DNA from: Raphanus sativus
Lineage: Eukaryota; Streptophyta; Magnoliopsida; Brassicales; Brassicaceae
Direction of reading: 5' to 3'
DNA length: 64,000 bases
Assembly (NCBI RefSeq): GCF_000801105.2
Contig: NC_079515.1
Location: 7,006,001-7,070,000 of the forward strand
Shown: positions 36,827 to 48,855 of the stretch, piece by piece
How positions within the stretch are numbered: position 1 is the stretch's first letter
Layout of the letters: every line of letters starts with the position of its first letter
Translations under genes and position numbers: made by a program
The notes under the pieces: model-generated
Told to the model about the DNA's origin: nothing
Database searches by the model: none
Seen by the model: only the letters and a program-made list of their open reading frames with translations

Positions 36827-39800
36827 TCAGTTTGACTCCATGACAACTCTGACACGTTTTGTGACACGAACAAACTCGTTAAACAACGAGTAATCAAAAT
36901 CACGAGCTTCGCTTCCTGCGGTTTCTTGTGACAGATCTGGTGGTACTGGTGGGTTCTGACAAATGACAAAGTCGAATCCACCGAATCTCTCCATCAAAGC
37001 CTCGAGCTTAGTTGTACTTAAGCTCCTAATCGCTTCAATCTGCACAAGCTCTCCGGTTTGTCCTGAACTCTGCCACCATCTTTTCAGTATGTTACGGCTC
37101 AGTGCACAGTGCTCAACAGAGACTACGTTCTTGAGATGGATTCCAAGTCGGTTTAACGTGATTTCCGCACCACCTATCCCGCTAAAGAGTGATAAAACAG
37201 TTAACCCTTCAGGAAACAAAGACTTGAGGACAGAGAGATGGTAACCCAACGTGTCTGTTTGGAAACAGAACTCAAACAGCTTCAACCTCTCAGCATATTT
37301 CCCACCACCGATCTTGGTGTGGTTTGTTGGATATCCCATGATGCACTCTAGATGTTCAGGCTCTACAGGTGAGGGGATGTTTGGAGCAATCCAGATAAGA
37401 TTAGAGGTGTGACAATGTCGGAGTATTATAGTCTGGTCTTGTTGAGAAGGCTTTCCCTTGCATTCAGCTAGACGACGTCCAAGTCTTTCGCAAAGAGTAG
37501 TTGCATGTTGTATATCAGAACATGCAACGCTGCTCAGATGCTTTCTGACATCCCATTGTGGCCACCAGCTCCTCATGTGTGGCATTGCGTCTTGTATAGT
37601 TAACAGTGGCCTTGGAAGGATGTTGAACCTGTTTTCAACGGGAAGATTGTGCACGTACCCTTCTGTCCTGCGGAGCGGTGAACACAACCGAGTATCTACA
37701 TGCTCAGGTTGAATACCGAACAAGAAACTTGAGATCGTAGAACACCACCTCGGAGAGATTTCACTTAAGTTTCCATATAAGAAATAAGGTCGTGTGGCTA
37801 CATCTGGGGAAAGCTTTTGGGACAAACGTGGCTGCATTGCACTTGGAAATCCGTATGTGGTATCTTTATCATCTTGCATCCAAGGGGTTTCCATATATTC
37901 GGGTCTTGGCCTTTTGCCTCTGTCATCAAAGTCAGAAAACTCGTCTATATAGGCATTATCATCTTCGTCTTTTAGTCTTTTACCCCTTGAGGTCTCTCCC
38001 ACATTGGCAGTGGCGGGGAAAGGAAGAGGGTCAGTACCAGGATCTGGTTTTACATCAGAAGTGCCACTTGAGGAACCTCTACCACTGTCTACTTTCTCTG
38101 CACCAGCACCAAGAAATCTCCAACTCTTTGAAAGACATGTAGCCGCAGGAGCCGCTGAAACTTTCTACAGTCACACCAAATATTCAGTAACATCTTAGTT
38201 TAGCTAAGAGAAGAGAATAAGATGGTTTTGATTGTGATTCAAAAACAAACACACAAACGTTCATTTTAAAAAGACAACATTGAAGGCACACACACCTTTT
38301 CTATTTCTTCAAGGTCCTTAGGAATGACACCAGGAGCTTCACCAGTAACAATTGTCTCAGCGAGGTCAGAGATCTGACCTTCTGTACCTGAAGAGGCGCA
38401 AATAGATTTAAGTACTTGGCTACAAGACTAATAGGGGTGGATGCAAAACAGATTATAGTTTTTTTCATTATTATGATCATTCCTAACAATATAAACCAGA
38501 ATTCATGTCTATATAGTGGCAAGCAATCATGCCAATGTTTCTCTCATACACATTCCAAACATTGGACGAACATGTAAAGAGTCTTCTTAGTTGCTTACCT
38601 ATTTTTTCAATTGCTATTGATATCTCATGGTTAGAGAATCCCATTTCCAGTAGATGCAAAGTTTTGTCCATTGTTTCGAACAATACTTCATTGGGAACCT
38701 ATATAAAACATAAAACATAGGTTAAGAAGGTAGTAATAAAAGTCATAAGCAAATTGTAAAAATATAGAAGATAGGCCTAAAAGAAAGGTATTGAAGACCT
38801 CAGGTTCTCTAGCAGCAACTGGAATGACGTCTTCATCTTCTTCATTAATTTCAGTGTCATCAGGTGAGTCTTCGGATTCTTCTGCAAACTGTTCCGCTAG
38901 TTGAGCAGCAACAATAAAGTCCACCATCACATCAATTTCAGCGCCGTGACCTATCAGACAGAAAAGAAAATCATGAAGTAAAGGCATTGGCTTTCACCCT
39001 TAACGTTATTTTAAAACAGTTTCATTTATGGCCTATTCATCATGTCATACAGTGAAAAGTTCCACATTGTCAAACAATTAATCTTTAAAGAAGAACACAA
39101 AATGGTTTTCTTGCAATAGCAAGAAACTTGAACCAATCTGCAAGATTTTAATACTGAATGGAAAGCGAAAGTTATTGCGGATACATTACCAAGCCTATCT
39201 AGTGCAAAGTCAATCAGATTTTCGGGGAACTTCATTCCTAGTAACGCCATCCTTTTACCATCGGCTTCATATTCAGTATCAGGCTCCTATCAAAGAAAAG
39301 AAAAAGAGATTATTAATCTGAATGAAATACAAGACATGCTATAACAAGTTAGACAATGTACCGGTTTGGGTTCCACTAGCCCATGAAAGCTGGGTTCAGA
39401 ATGCTCAGGTACAGAACTCTTAGTAAGAGTCTCTAACAACAACTCAAGATCATCTTCACCTGGATGTTGGAAAGGCAACGTCAGTAATATTATCAAGCAA
39501 AAGAAACTTTTCATATAAGAGTACAAAATATTTGTTTTAGTACCATTTTCATCAATGGCTTTCTGAACAAGAGTAGGGGTAAAACCCATCTCAATCAACA
39601 ATGACTTCACATTACTTCCAGAAGAACTAGCTGCATTGTCCTATAGCACGTCAAGTATGAAAACAATAAGAATGCTTTTGAGAAATTCAAACTGGCATAT
39701 AAACTCTTAAGTTGTTTGTGTCACTAGGTATAGAATGGTTAAACATACACCAAACTGCTGAGGATAAGAGGTGTCACAGGGCAAGTCGAAATCTATGGTC

Positions 39801-40378
39801 TCTGGTTTTGGAAACACCATATGTTCATTCCTTTCATTGTCAGAGGAACCTCCACCTCCTGCTCCTCTACGCAGATTACCCTGCAAGATTCCCAAAACTT
39901 ATGAAAAAGTGCAACACCAACATATATATATATATTACAGAAGATACCTCCCAGAGTTGTCAAAGTATATACCATTTAGAGAAATAACGACAAACTCCAC
40001 AGCAATATCACATGAAAGCCTGCACATACCGTAGAAAAAAAGTGTCACTGTCACCATCATGGATTGTATTCAAAATGTACCCAAAATTACACAAAAAAAA
40101 TAAATGAAATAAATGGAGCAGCTTTCATTGATGATTCTCCCACCCATAAACAGCAAAGAATAGATGAATTATTTGATAAGAATCTAAACGTCTTGCATTC
40201 CCTTAAAGTAGAACTCCTCGAACTAAGAGAAAATTGAGTATTTTCGACATTTTCAATTTAATTTCACTAAAAAAATAGTAATAATCAAGCGATTGCATCA
40301 AAGGGGAGTCACAGAGAGATTATGTAAAGAGTGTGTGTGTGTGGATGGATGTAACCGTACTTGCTGAGGAAGGTGCAT
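36827..40378 (-). CDS. DRM3: DRM3-type DNA methyltransferase homologue, nine exons
   Basis: Exons (minus): 40361-40378, 39749-39880, 39544-39640, 39362-39459, 39190-39286, 38799-38950, 38599-38698, 38296-38387, 36827-38164; all phases agree and give 707 residues (Arabidopsis DRM3 is about 710). The 18-bp first exon is the least certain. UBA-like segments come first (SLLIEMGFTPTLVQKAI, GMKFPENLIDFALDRLG, HLLEMGFSNHEISIAI), then acidic linkers, then the methyltransferase domain in the DRM order, with the SAM-binding motif LSLFSGIGGAE near the C-terminus. The catalytic Pro-Cys motif is replaced (FVICQNPPVP), as in DRM3, which is known as an inactive cofactor supporting RNA-directed DNA methylation by DRM2. 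Position matches At3g17310. Confidence 0.93.
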
Positions 40379-41004
40379 GCCTGTTGCCGTGGTTCGAGTC
40401 CAGTCCGGCGGAGGGAAAAGCTTAAGAATAACTAACTAATCGCTCTGTATCGCGGCGCGTCGACTTCACTGCCGGCTATTGTGAAAATCTGGAAAAGTTC
40501 TTTATTGATTCGCTTTTAAAGAGCGAACGATCAAGCGCGTGAGGAAAACGAACGGTCCAGATCAATAAAAGTTATAGGACTTTGACTTATATTATTTGTT
40601 TCCATATAAAGAATTTAAAAAAAAAACAGTGTTCCAGTAATATTCTCTCCTATAAAAAAAATTAAAGCAATTAATTTTGTTTAAAAAGAAAAGTTTCTTT
40701 GAATGTAAAATTTGATAATAGATTTATTTTACATTGTTTCTTTAGCAAAGAAAAATAGAAACTCGAAACTTATTCAAACACATTGAAATGCCGTAACTTT
40801 TAGTGAACTGGCAACCAATAAAAAAATTATAGTTAAATTTTACTTTATAGTAAAATGAGTTTGATGAGTTTTAAGCGAATCAAAAATTTCAACAAAAACA
40901 TAGACTGGTTCAGAAATCACAAAACAGAACATGAACAAAACCAAACCACACCAACACACTTGGACAAAGAGAGAAAAAGTGCAGTTTAATGTTCAGTGGC
41001 ACTC
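40379..41004. other. DRM3 promoter / importin 3' flank
   Basis: Holds the DRM3 leader (GC-richer 40380-40480) and AT-rich sequence; the importin 3' untranslated region occupies the left of 41005. No other gene seen. Confidence 0.6.
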
Positions 41005-44000
41005 TCAAGTGAAGAAACCGGTATATGCAGGAAAAACATTTAGAAAGGTCGAGATCACTTCAGAGGGTACGAGTTTTACTACTCTTTGGTGATGCCTCTC
41101 CATTAACGATAAAACCAGCTTCTGCGGATCGATTTCATTCAGATGACCTGCAAAATCAGTACATCGAGAAAAATTAGAAGTCTCGTAGGTTGTTTCTTAT
41201 CTTGTTGTGAAGAGCAACTTACCCAAATCAATCTCACGCTCATCATCTTCTTCATCTGCTTCTTCAATAACTTCACTATCCTCCAGTTCTGCTGCAGCTT
41301 TAGCATATCTTTCCAGAAATTCTTCCTCTGTTTCTTCGCACTCATCTTCACTCTCAGAATCCTGTTCAAATACACACAAACATGAATCAGTTTTATTTGG
41401 AAGAAAAAAACAAGTCACTAGAAGACCAATTTTGTTTCTTGAAAACAGCATATTGTTTCCTCATCTGAGTACTAACAATCAAATCAAACCTCGTCATTTG
41501 AATCATTTTCATCAGATTCTTCCTCAGGTTCTCCATCATCTTCATCATCGTCTGATTCTTCAGCTATTTCCTCTAGCCTCCGAGAAGCCTCCATCAGTGA
41601 AACAAAGCACTTCCTTACCAAATCATCAGTTGCATCATTCCCTTGCCTTGCATCTAATAGCAGCTCGATCACCTTTGCTAACGTCAACACTGGAAAAAGC
41701 AGTCATGCAATTACATTTAGTCTATGCCCATGCATTTATGACTAGCAATACAACCAAAACCTTTAAAAGATCATGTTCACCCGTTGCTTAAACCAGAGGT
41801 TGTTACTCCGAATCATCAACATATAAACGAAAGATTACTTCAACTCACCATATAGTTTTACTTCCGAGGCTATTGATGGACTGGCATCAAGCGTAAGCGA
41901 ATATGAAAACGCCAATGAGGATACCCATAACTCGAAACCTCCAGGCGCTGCTTTCTCCAAAACGCATTCCACAATATCAGAATGGGAGATGTAGCATGAT
42001 GATATTGCCAGCAAAAGAGGCCTCCACAACGAACAAGGTTTCTCACGCAATTGTAGAAAATGAGAAAAGGCTGCTTCACTGAAGACCACCGCCAATGATT
42101 GCCTTACCCCTTCGATGTCAGACGAGTAGTCTGGCACATGTAACAACGTGTGGACACAAGAACAAGCCCTCCTTGTGGCAGACGGGTACTCAAGTATGGC
42201 TTTACTGACAAACGAACCAATGGATTCAACAACAGATCGTGGACGGACTGGCATCGCTGGAGGGGATGGCATATCTCTGAAAAGGAAACTTCTGAAACCA
42301 TATTTGTTGCTTACACTCACAACTTCTTCTATGCAGTCAAAAACTGACAGATCCTCCGACTCTTCCCAACCATTCCAGCTAGCAAGAAGATCAGCCCAAA
42401 CTACGAGTAAATCAGCTAATCTGAGCTCCACAACAACATTGGAATTAGTAGACGCAAGCACAATGAACCACAACATCTTCGAGAAATGATCTATGCAAGA
42501 AGTAGGAGGCGCATCTGTTGCCTGAGCAATGCAAAGATAAAAGACAGAGCAGAAGTCTGAAGTTAGAACAGGAATTCAATGTTCCATGCAGGCGCACATT
42601 CTTGGTTTTAGTTTCTAGAATTCCATGAACAAAGAAGCAGTGGTGCTTGAAGATTAAAAGAGATTAAGAGTAAGAAAAATTCAACTACCAGCCATGTGTG
42701 CTGTAGAAGTGCTGACAAAGCTTTGCTGATGGTACCTTGTCCGGTTAGCCATGTTTCAGTGGCTTGATTTTCCTCCTCATCCGTTTCAGGCTTAGAGATT
42801 TCATAAGTCTGGGACATTGCTGCTAGTGTCTCAAGGCCACCCATAGTAGCCTTATTTGGGAAAAAAAAAACAGACAATTGAACGGTGACTTGCTGTGTCA
42901 ACTAAAAATAGTCCAAATTCAACAAGAACTGCACAAATATTTGGGCTTGCGTCCAGGATTTCATGTGCATGTGATGTAAGCATTTGAAGATTTTTACTCA
43001 AATCAATAGAAATACATTCCCTTCTTTCAATTATGTTTTGAACCTTTAATATTTTTTCAGCTAAAGTGTTAGAAAACAGGAATTAAACATACCTGAGACC
43101 ATTGATCTTCACCAGGATGGATAAAATTAAGCATATTACTAACTAGGGAAGATACAATATAAGGAATATGCATAGCGATATCTTGACTTCCAGACTCGAC
43201 CACGGATTTTAGAAGCTGAAACAAAATGCTATCTTCTTCGTCCTCTTTGCCAATTCTACCGATAATAATCTGAAGAAGCGGCAACCATTCAGGTGGTGGG
43301 TACTCATTCTGAATTGAACAAACATTTTCTCTGAGTTAGATATGACAAGTCATCACTTAAGCTACGAACGCAATTAAGTGCTGACTTACTTCGAGTAGTG
43401 AACATATTCCCCCAGCAGCCGAAACACGCACTGGGTAACAAGAGATCTCTTCCTGATCTGGCATTGCTAATGCCTTCAGCAGAGACGAAAAAACATCCAC
43501 ATTCAAATCCTGAGAGCATTAAAGCAACTAATTAATAATGAGATCACTATAAGTCACAAAACAGTGCATACAAAAAACATAATATTCCAGCAAATGGTTT
43601 TATACAAAAAAATATATATATCAAGAAGAAAGTGTAAAATCAACACCTCTGGTAAGCAGGACGCAAGCTCTCCAAGTACCCAATTCGCAGATGCAACCAA
43701 GTAAGGTGAGCAACCAGGTGCAGAATAAATCGGTAGCACGCGGGTACGCACTAAAGATGCCACATACTCAGGATTTTGTTCTTGGATAAACTATAAAAGG
43801 TAAAACATCATCAATTTAATGTACAATATCAGTCAACGCTCAGCTTCAAAACAAAGAGAACCAATTTTTCTCACCTCTTGCAGCCCACCATATGCCATTA
43901 GAACGCCAAAATAGCTGACATTTCGAAAGTAACAACAAAGTCAGCTAAATCACAAAGTGAAAGGGAATGAAACAGGAAAGTATTAAAGTGGAAGAGAAAA

Positions 44001-47000
44001 GCTGAGAAGTCTAGCAAACAAGATAAGAGAGTATGAATACATTCCAATATACTGAAAATATATCTACGACATGATCTTGAGCTTGAATAACATGGCATTA
44101 TGGAAGATTAACTTGCAAATGAAATCTCCTAAATTTACACTGCTCCAAAAGTGTAAAAGCATTATCCAATTTGGTTACATCTGCCTCAAATTTCAAGGAG
44201 TTGAAAAAGAAGTCGTGAAAATGTATAGGAACTCACGCTGCTGAAGTATTAGCGTCCAGTATGTTGCTCTTTGAAGGCACAGAAAACTTTGACAAAAATG
44301 GAAGCACCAGTAGATCTCCCATGGAACGTCTTTGGTTATTTATTACGTTTTTTTCACCTTTCTTCCTTTTAGATGCAGCTGAGGAAGCTTTATTTGTAGT
44401 AGATACTGGTGGTCCCTATGATAATGGGATCAAACTTTGTAAGAAGCTATGAACAGATAGCTGAATATAGGTTATTGACTAACTATAAGTTCTTCACCTT
44501 TGACATGGCGATAACACCAAGCAAATTCATAGCACTTTTCCTGGCTGTAAACAAGTCCTCCCTCCACCCAGAAATTTCTTCCTGCCAAATCAAAATGATA
44601 TTATTACTAACTTGTAGTTGTGGCCACGCACATAAAAGTATTCATAATCATGAAAGTATTCCGTGTATAGAGAAAGAGAGTTAAGTTGACATACTAGTTC
44701 AGAAGGAAGGTTCTTCCTTATGAATTCATCTGCATCTTCTTCCCACTCAGATATGTCCTGTGTAAAAACATCCCAGAAAGAGCAGTAGAGTTTCAGAATT
44801 AATATTTTATCAAAAAAAAATGTTTCAGAATTAAGAACCCCTGTAGAAAGCAATGCTTGCAACACATATTACAACTTGAAGAAAGCGTACCCTTTCATTC
44901 AGCGCCAGGGCTGGAAAAATTGCGGAGTCCAACAAAAGAGAAAAATGGGGTGATAGTAATCTCCATCCCTGTTTTCAAGGTACCAAATATTTGCCGTCAT
45001 TGACATTTCATAACTTTATTAAGATTTGCAGTAAACATTTTAACAACTTACAGGGCCAATTTCCATGACGCGTGAAATGACATCAAAAGCAAGTGATATG
45101 ATTCTCTCAGTTAGGCTTCCGAGCTTCTGCACATGATAGTAGAAACTCAGAGCATTAGATTGGGAAAATAGTGACATTTGGGTGAGAAGCAGCAATTGTT
45201 TGTAGTTACAAATTTTGATGGAAACTTCTCAGGCACCAAAAACTCAATTTTGAAGAGCTCGAAAAACAATGTCTGATAAAATGACTTGAAAAGCTTTCAC
45301 AAACGTCAATACGTACACTGATGCTTGAGCTATGTTTGACCATCTTCATTGAGCAGTTTACTATCTCCGGCACCAACCTGCATAATAAAGATATATTAGG
45401 CGTGGGATGTAAGCATTGATAAAAGGCTTTTAAGGTGTTTGCGTACTTGTCAGAGTATTTTCTATGTCTGCTGACAAGTGTGCCAAACAGGAGCAAGCTT
45501 CTTTTTCCAGTTTTCAACCTTAGCAAGTATCCATCAGAGGGAGTAACATTCCAGTCAAAACTCAAGGAGTCCAGAATTCTGATCATATCTCGGCAGAAGG
45601 AACCGAGAAGAGGTGACAAAGCAGACGGCATATGGGACTTCACCTACAATACTAATTATTCTTAACAAAACAACCACGGTGGATAGTATGATATGAACAT
45701 GGCAAGGTAATATAATAAGTTTTAATCCAGAGAAAAATAATCTCCCAGACATGCAATATAAACTGAACTAGATTTTGACCCGCGCTTCGAAAGCGCGGGT
45801 ATTATTTTTTACTTTTATGAAATATATTATTTGTTTGTAATTATTGAACATATTTATTTTAGTAAAATTTTCTTTATAATAAATTTGACACACATAGTGT
45901 CTCTGGTAAACTATGTGTTTCTCTGACTTTGTTTTATTCCCTCTCCAATCAACATATCGAAGCGCGGATATTATTTTTTACTTTTATGAAATATATTATT
46001 TGTTTGTAATTATTGAATGTATTTATCTTATTAAAAAAAAAATTATAATAAATTTGACATATAGAGTGTCTCTGGTAAACTATGTATTTCTCTGGCTTTA
46101 TTTTATTCCCTCTCCAATCAACATATTTATTTGGCTTGTTGTTAAAATAAATGATTTTAGAACGCAACTGTTTACTTTGATATTTTGTTTAAACAATGTG
46201 ACATATTTCTGTATTAATTGTGTTCAATCAAATATTTACATTGTAATTTAAATTTGTATACAAATCAACATATTTGTGTAGTTTGTTATTAAAAAAATGA
46301 TTTGAATCCAAATGTAAGTACTCTTATAGTGATTTTTTCAGTTCATATAATTTTTTAAAATATATTTATTTCAACTGAACCAATTAATATTTTGTTAAAT
46401 TGGCCCGTGAAATATATTTTTATACATCGATATTCAAAAGATCTGGTAACTAACGATACTCAAAAGATCTGGACCGAATCAGGTTATATGGTTATTTTTG
46501 TTACAAATATCCGAACCCGTTTTAGATACATTGGTTATTTAGATATTTTTAGGTTCCTATACATCAGAACCGAATTCATCCAGATCTAGAATGATCCAAC
46601 TCAAAATCCACACATAAGTTTATAATATTCAAGCGGGACTTGGTTACCAAAAAAAAAGGATACCCGAAAAGAACAACATGTACCTAAATAGACAGATAAT
46701 GTTCATGTCTAAATGATTATATAAATTAATAAAAAACTGTTTTATGTGTGTTTGCTAAATTAATTGAAATAGAAAGAGTTTTTTTTATCAAGTAAAATAA
46801 TTATATGGAGTGGAAAATTAAGTGACAATAAATGTAGGACATTTTAAGTATTTTGATTTAAGTTATTATTTTATTCACAAAATATATTTTTGAACTATGT
46901 TTTTGGGTACGTAATTTTCCACCGATTGTAACTAATAAATAAAAATATGCATTATTATTATTATGGTAATATAATTAATGATGTAATTTATTATTAAGGT

Positions 47001-48855
47001 AATATAATTAATTTAATTGTTAAACTAAGTGAAATATGGAAACACAATTAATAGATACTACTATTCAAGTTTCCAAACACTCCATTTTTTATAGCTATAA
47101 CCAAACACACCAAATTTTTTTATTAATCTTATCCAAGTATCCAAACGCACCGAATTTGTACTTCACCTTTAATAAAATAGATATATGACTTACTGAAAAG
47201 TAGAGGCATTTGTTAATGATGTGGAGTGTCTTCTCTATTTCCAGCTCACCCCATTCATGTGTAGTCAAAGCCTGTTTCATGCTAAATATCAATGCTCATT
47301 GAGCTCCAAAGAGCAGATATAAAGTTGTGAGCAGATGAAGAACAACAAAACACCAAGGGAAAGGAATAACCTTGTCAACCAGACGATGGAATACTGAAAC
47401 CAATGGCACAAGAATTTCATTTGTGATACTCTCCAGCTGGAGTGGCACTGGTTCCTTAACAAGTTTTGGTTGCAAGAAGTACTGCAAAGCAAACACACAG
47501 AAATATACCACGTTTACTTAAAATAACAGGATCATTGGAACCAAGATCACACTACAAGACTACCACTTCAAATACAAACATTTTTTAGATTTGTTTGAAT
47601 TAGTTATAATACTACTAGAAAATATTTCAGCCAGAAGTAGCAAAAGTTCATAACCACAATAATATGATGGAGAAGGAGATAAGCTAGAGGAGAGCATATA
47701 CGGGAGGGAGAAAGAGAGAGAGAGAGAGAGAATATACATGCAAGTTTTAAGCTCGTGGCTTCCTTAATATGATGTTTATATTTTTCTCCTACGAAAGCGA
47801 ATGCAACAAATACCTGAAAAGGTTTTACAACCATGAGCAACACCATCACAGCGTTCACGGTACTCCAGCTAGAGTCTGAACAGCTTATTAAACTGCTCTT
47901 CTCGATAGCAGAACGCAGCTCCAGTACAAGTTCAGGCCACGCATCTTTCTTCACAAATTCTGACACAACGACAATGTGGAACTGGCCCCAAACAAAAGTA
48001 AAATGAAGAAGAAGCGAAAACAATATTAGCAACCGTTAGCTAGACGAAGATAAAGCTTTTTAAATACGCCTACCAGTTCAAGTAAAACTTTAAGAAGTGC
48101 AGGCTCTGCGTGAAGCAGAGCTCGAAGGAGCTGATCCTTAAACTCTTTGCTGACTTCTGAGATGATCCCTCCAGTCCCAGTATTCCTCCTGGTAAAATTC
48201 TTCAGGTAGGTTGCAGCAGCAACTCTCTGACTAGGATTTTCACCTCCTGGGAATCAGAAAATAAATAATGCAGTAACACACATTCAACGGCTGTGAATAC
48301 TTAGAAGCTAGAACTAAAAAGACTCAGCCGAGACTAGTTCAAATATGTATGAGACTCAGGATCAGCTGAATCAAAATATAACAATGAGCATATTATCCGT
48401 TAAATTTGATTTGATTTATTGTTATTGGTTTTGATTCGATCCGAAAAGATCCGGAAAGTAAAACAAATAACAAATATTATTTCGAAATAGCAATATTGCT
48501 CCGGCTCCGTATATTTATAGATATGTAATGTAATTAGGTATACCAGCAAAAGCGTGGTTAGACTAGAAGTAGATCTACCAAACAACGTAACCCTAATCGT
48601 TACATTCTAATTCGAGGATATCAAAAATTATACTCTTATGAACAGGAGACCAATTGGGTAAGTGATGAGGTAGAATTAGAGGACAAAAAGGTTACCGGAA
48701 GCGATGGAGAGAAGGCGAAAAGGGAAGTGAGGGAGCTCCGTAGAGAGTCGATCCAGAGCCTCTGTGGCCTCGTGGACGGAAACGCCATCTATGGAAGTAA
48801 GCGTCTGGTCAAGAAGCCGAACAATCTGAGCTGAGTCGTCGTCGGCGACTAACAT
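41005..48855 (-). CDS. Importin-beta family (IPO7/8-like) ARM-repeat protein, 21 exons
   Basis: Exons (minus): 48696-48855, 48074-48246, 47814-47981, 47371-47481, 47194-47271, 45447-45643, 45317-45377, 45052-45126, 44891-44968, 44695-44757, 44498-44581, 44237-44415, 43875-43914, 43647-43790, 43390-43509, 43093-43308, 42689-42850, 41849-42521, 41490-41689, 41223-41361, 41005-41147. Phases all agree and give 1087 residues. An importin-beta N-terminal domain spans exons 1-2 (SQRVAAATYLKNF, FKDQLLRALL), followed by HEAT/ARM helices and an acidic C-terminal region (DDDEDDGEPEEE, EEADEEDDERE) as in Ran-binding importins 7 and 8. It should carry cargo through nuclear pores with Ran. Position matches At3g17340. 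Intron 5 holds a Helitron. Confidence 0.92.
44803..44821 (+). mobile_element. Poly(A)-tail micro-insertion, 19 bp, in an importin intron
   Basis: TATTTTATC plus A run between perfect 13-bp repeats GTTTCAGAATTAA (44790-44802 and 44822-44834). Same tail as the micro-insertion at 8004-8021. Confidence 0.75.
45768..47181 (-). mobile_element. Helitron, non-autonomous, copy 2 (1414 bp), in importin intron 5
   Basis: Reverse-oriented copy of the element at 4138-5667, nearly identical, with the 3' CTAG at 45768-45771, hairpin at 45779-45799 and 5' TCTATTTTATTAAAGG ending at 47181. It lacks about 115 bp present in copy 1 (around 4370-4500). Its 5' end is only 12 bp from the splice donor of exon 5 (donor at 47193), and it nearly fills the 1.55-kb intron. 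Confidence 0.9.

Noticed and set aside
40385..40420. GGTTCGAGTCC near the DRM3 start, like a tRNA box B
   Set aside because: No matching box A, T-stem or acceptor stem could be drawn around it; probably chance in the GC-rich leader.
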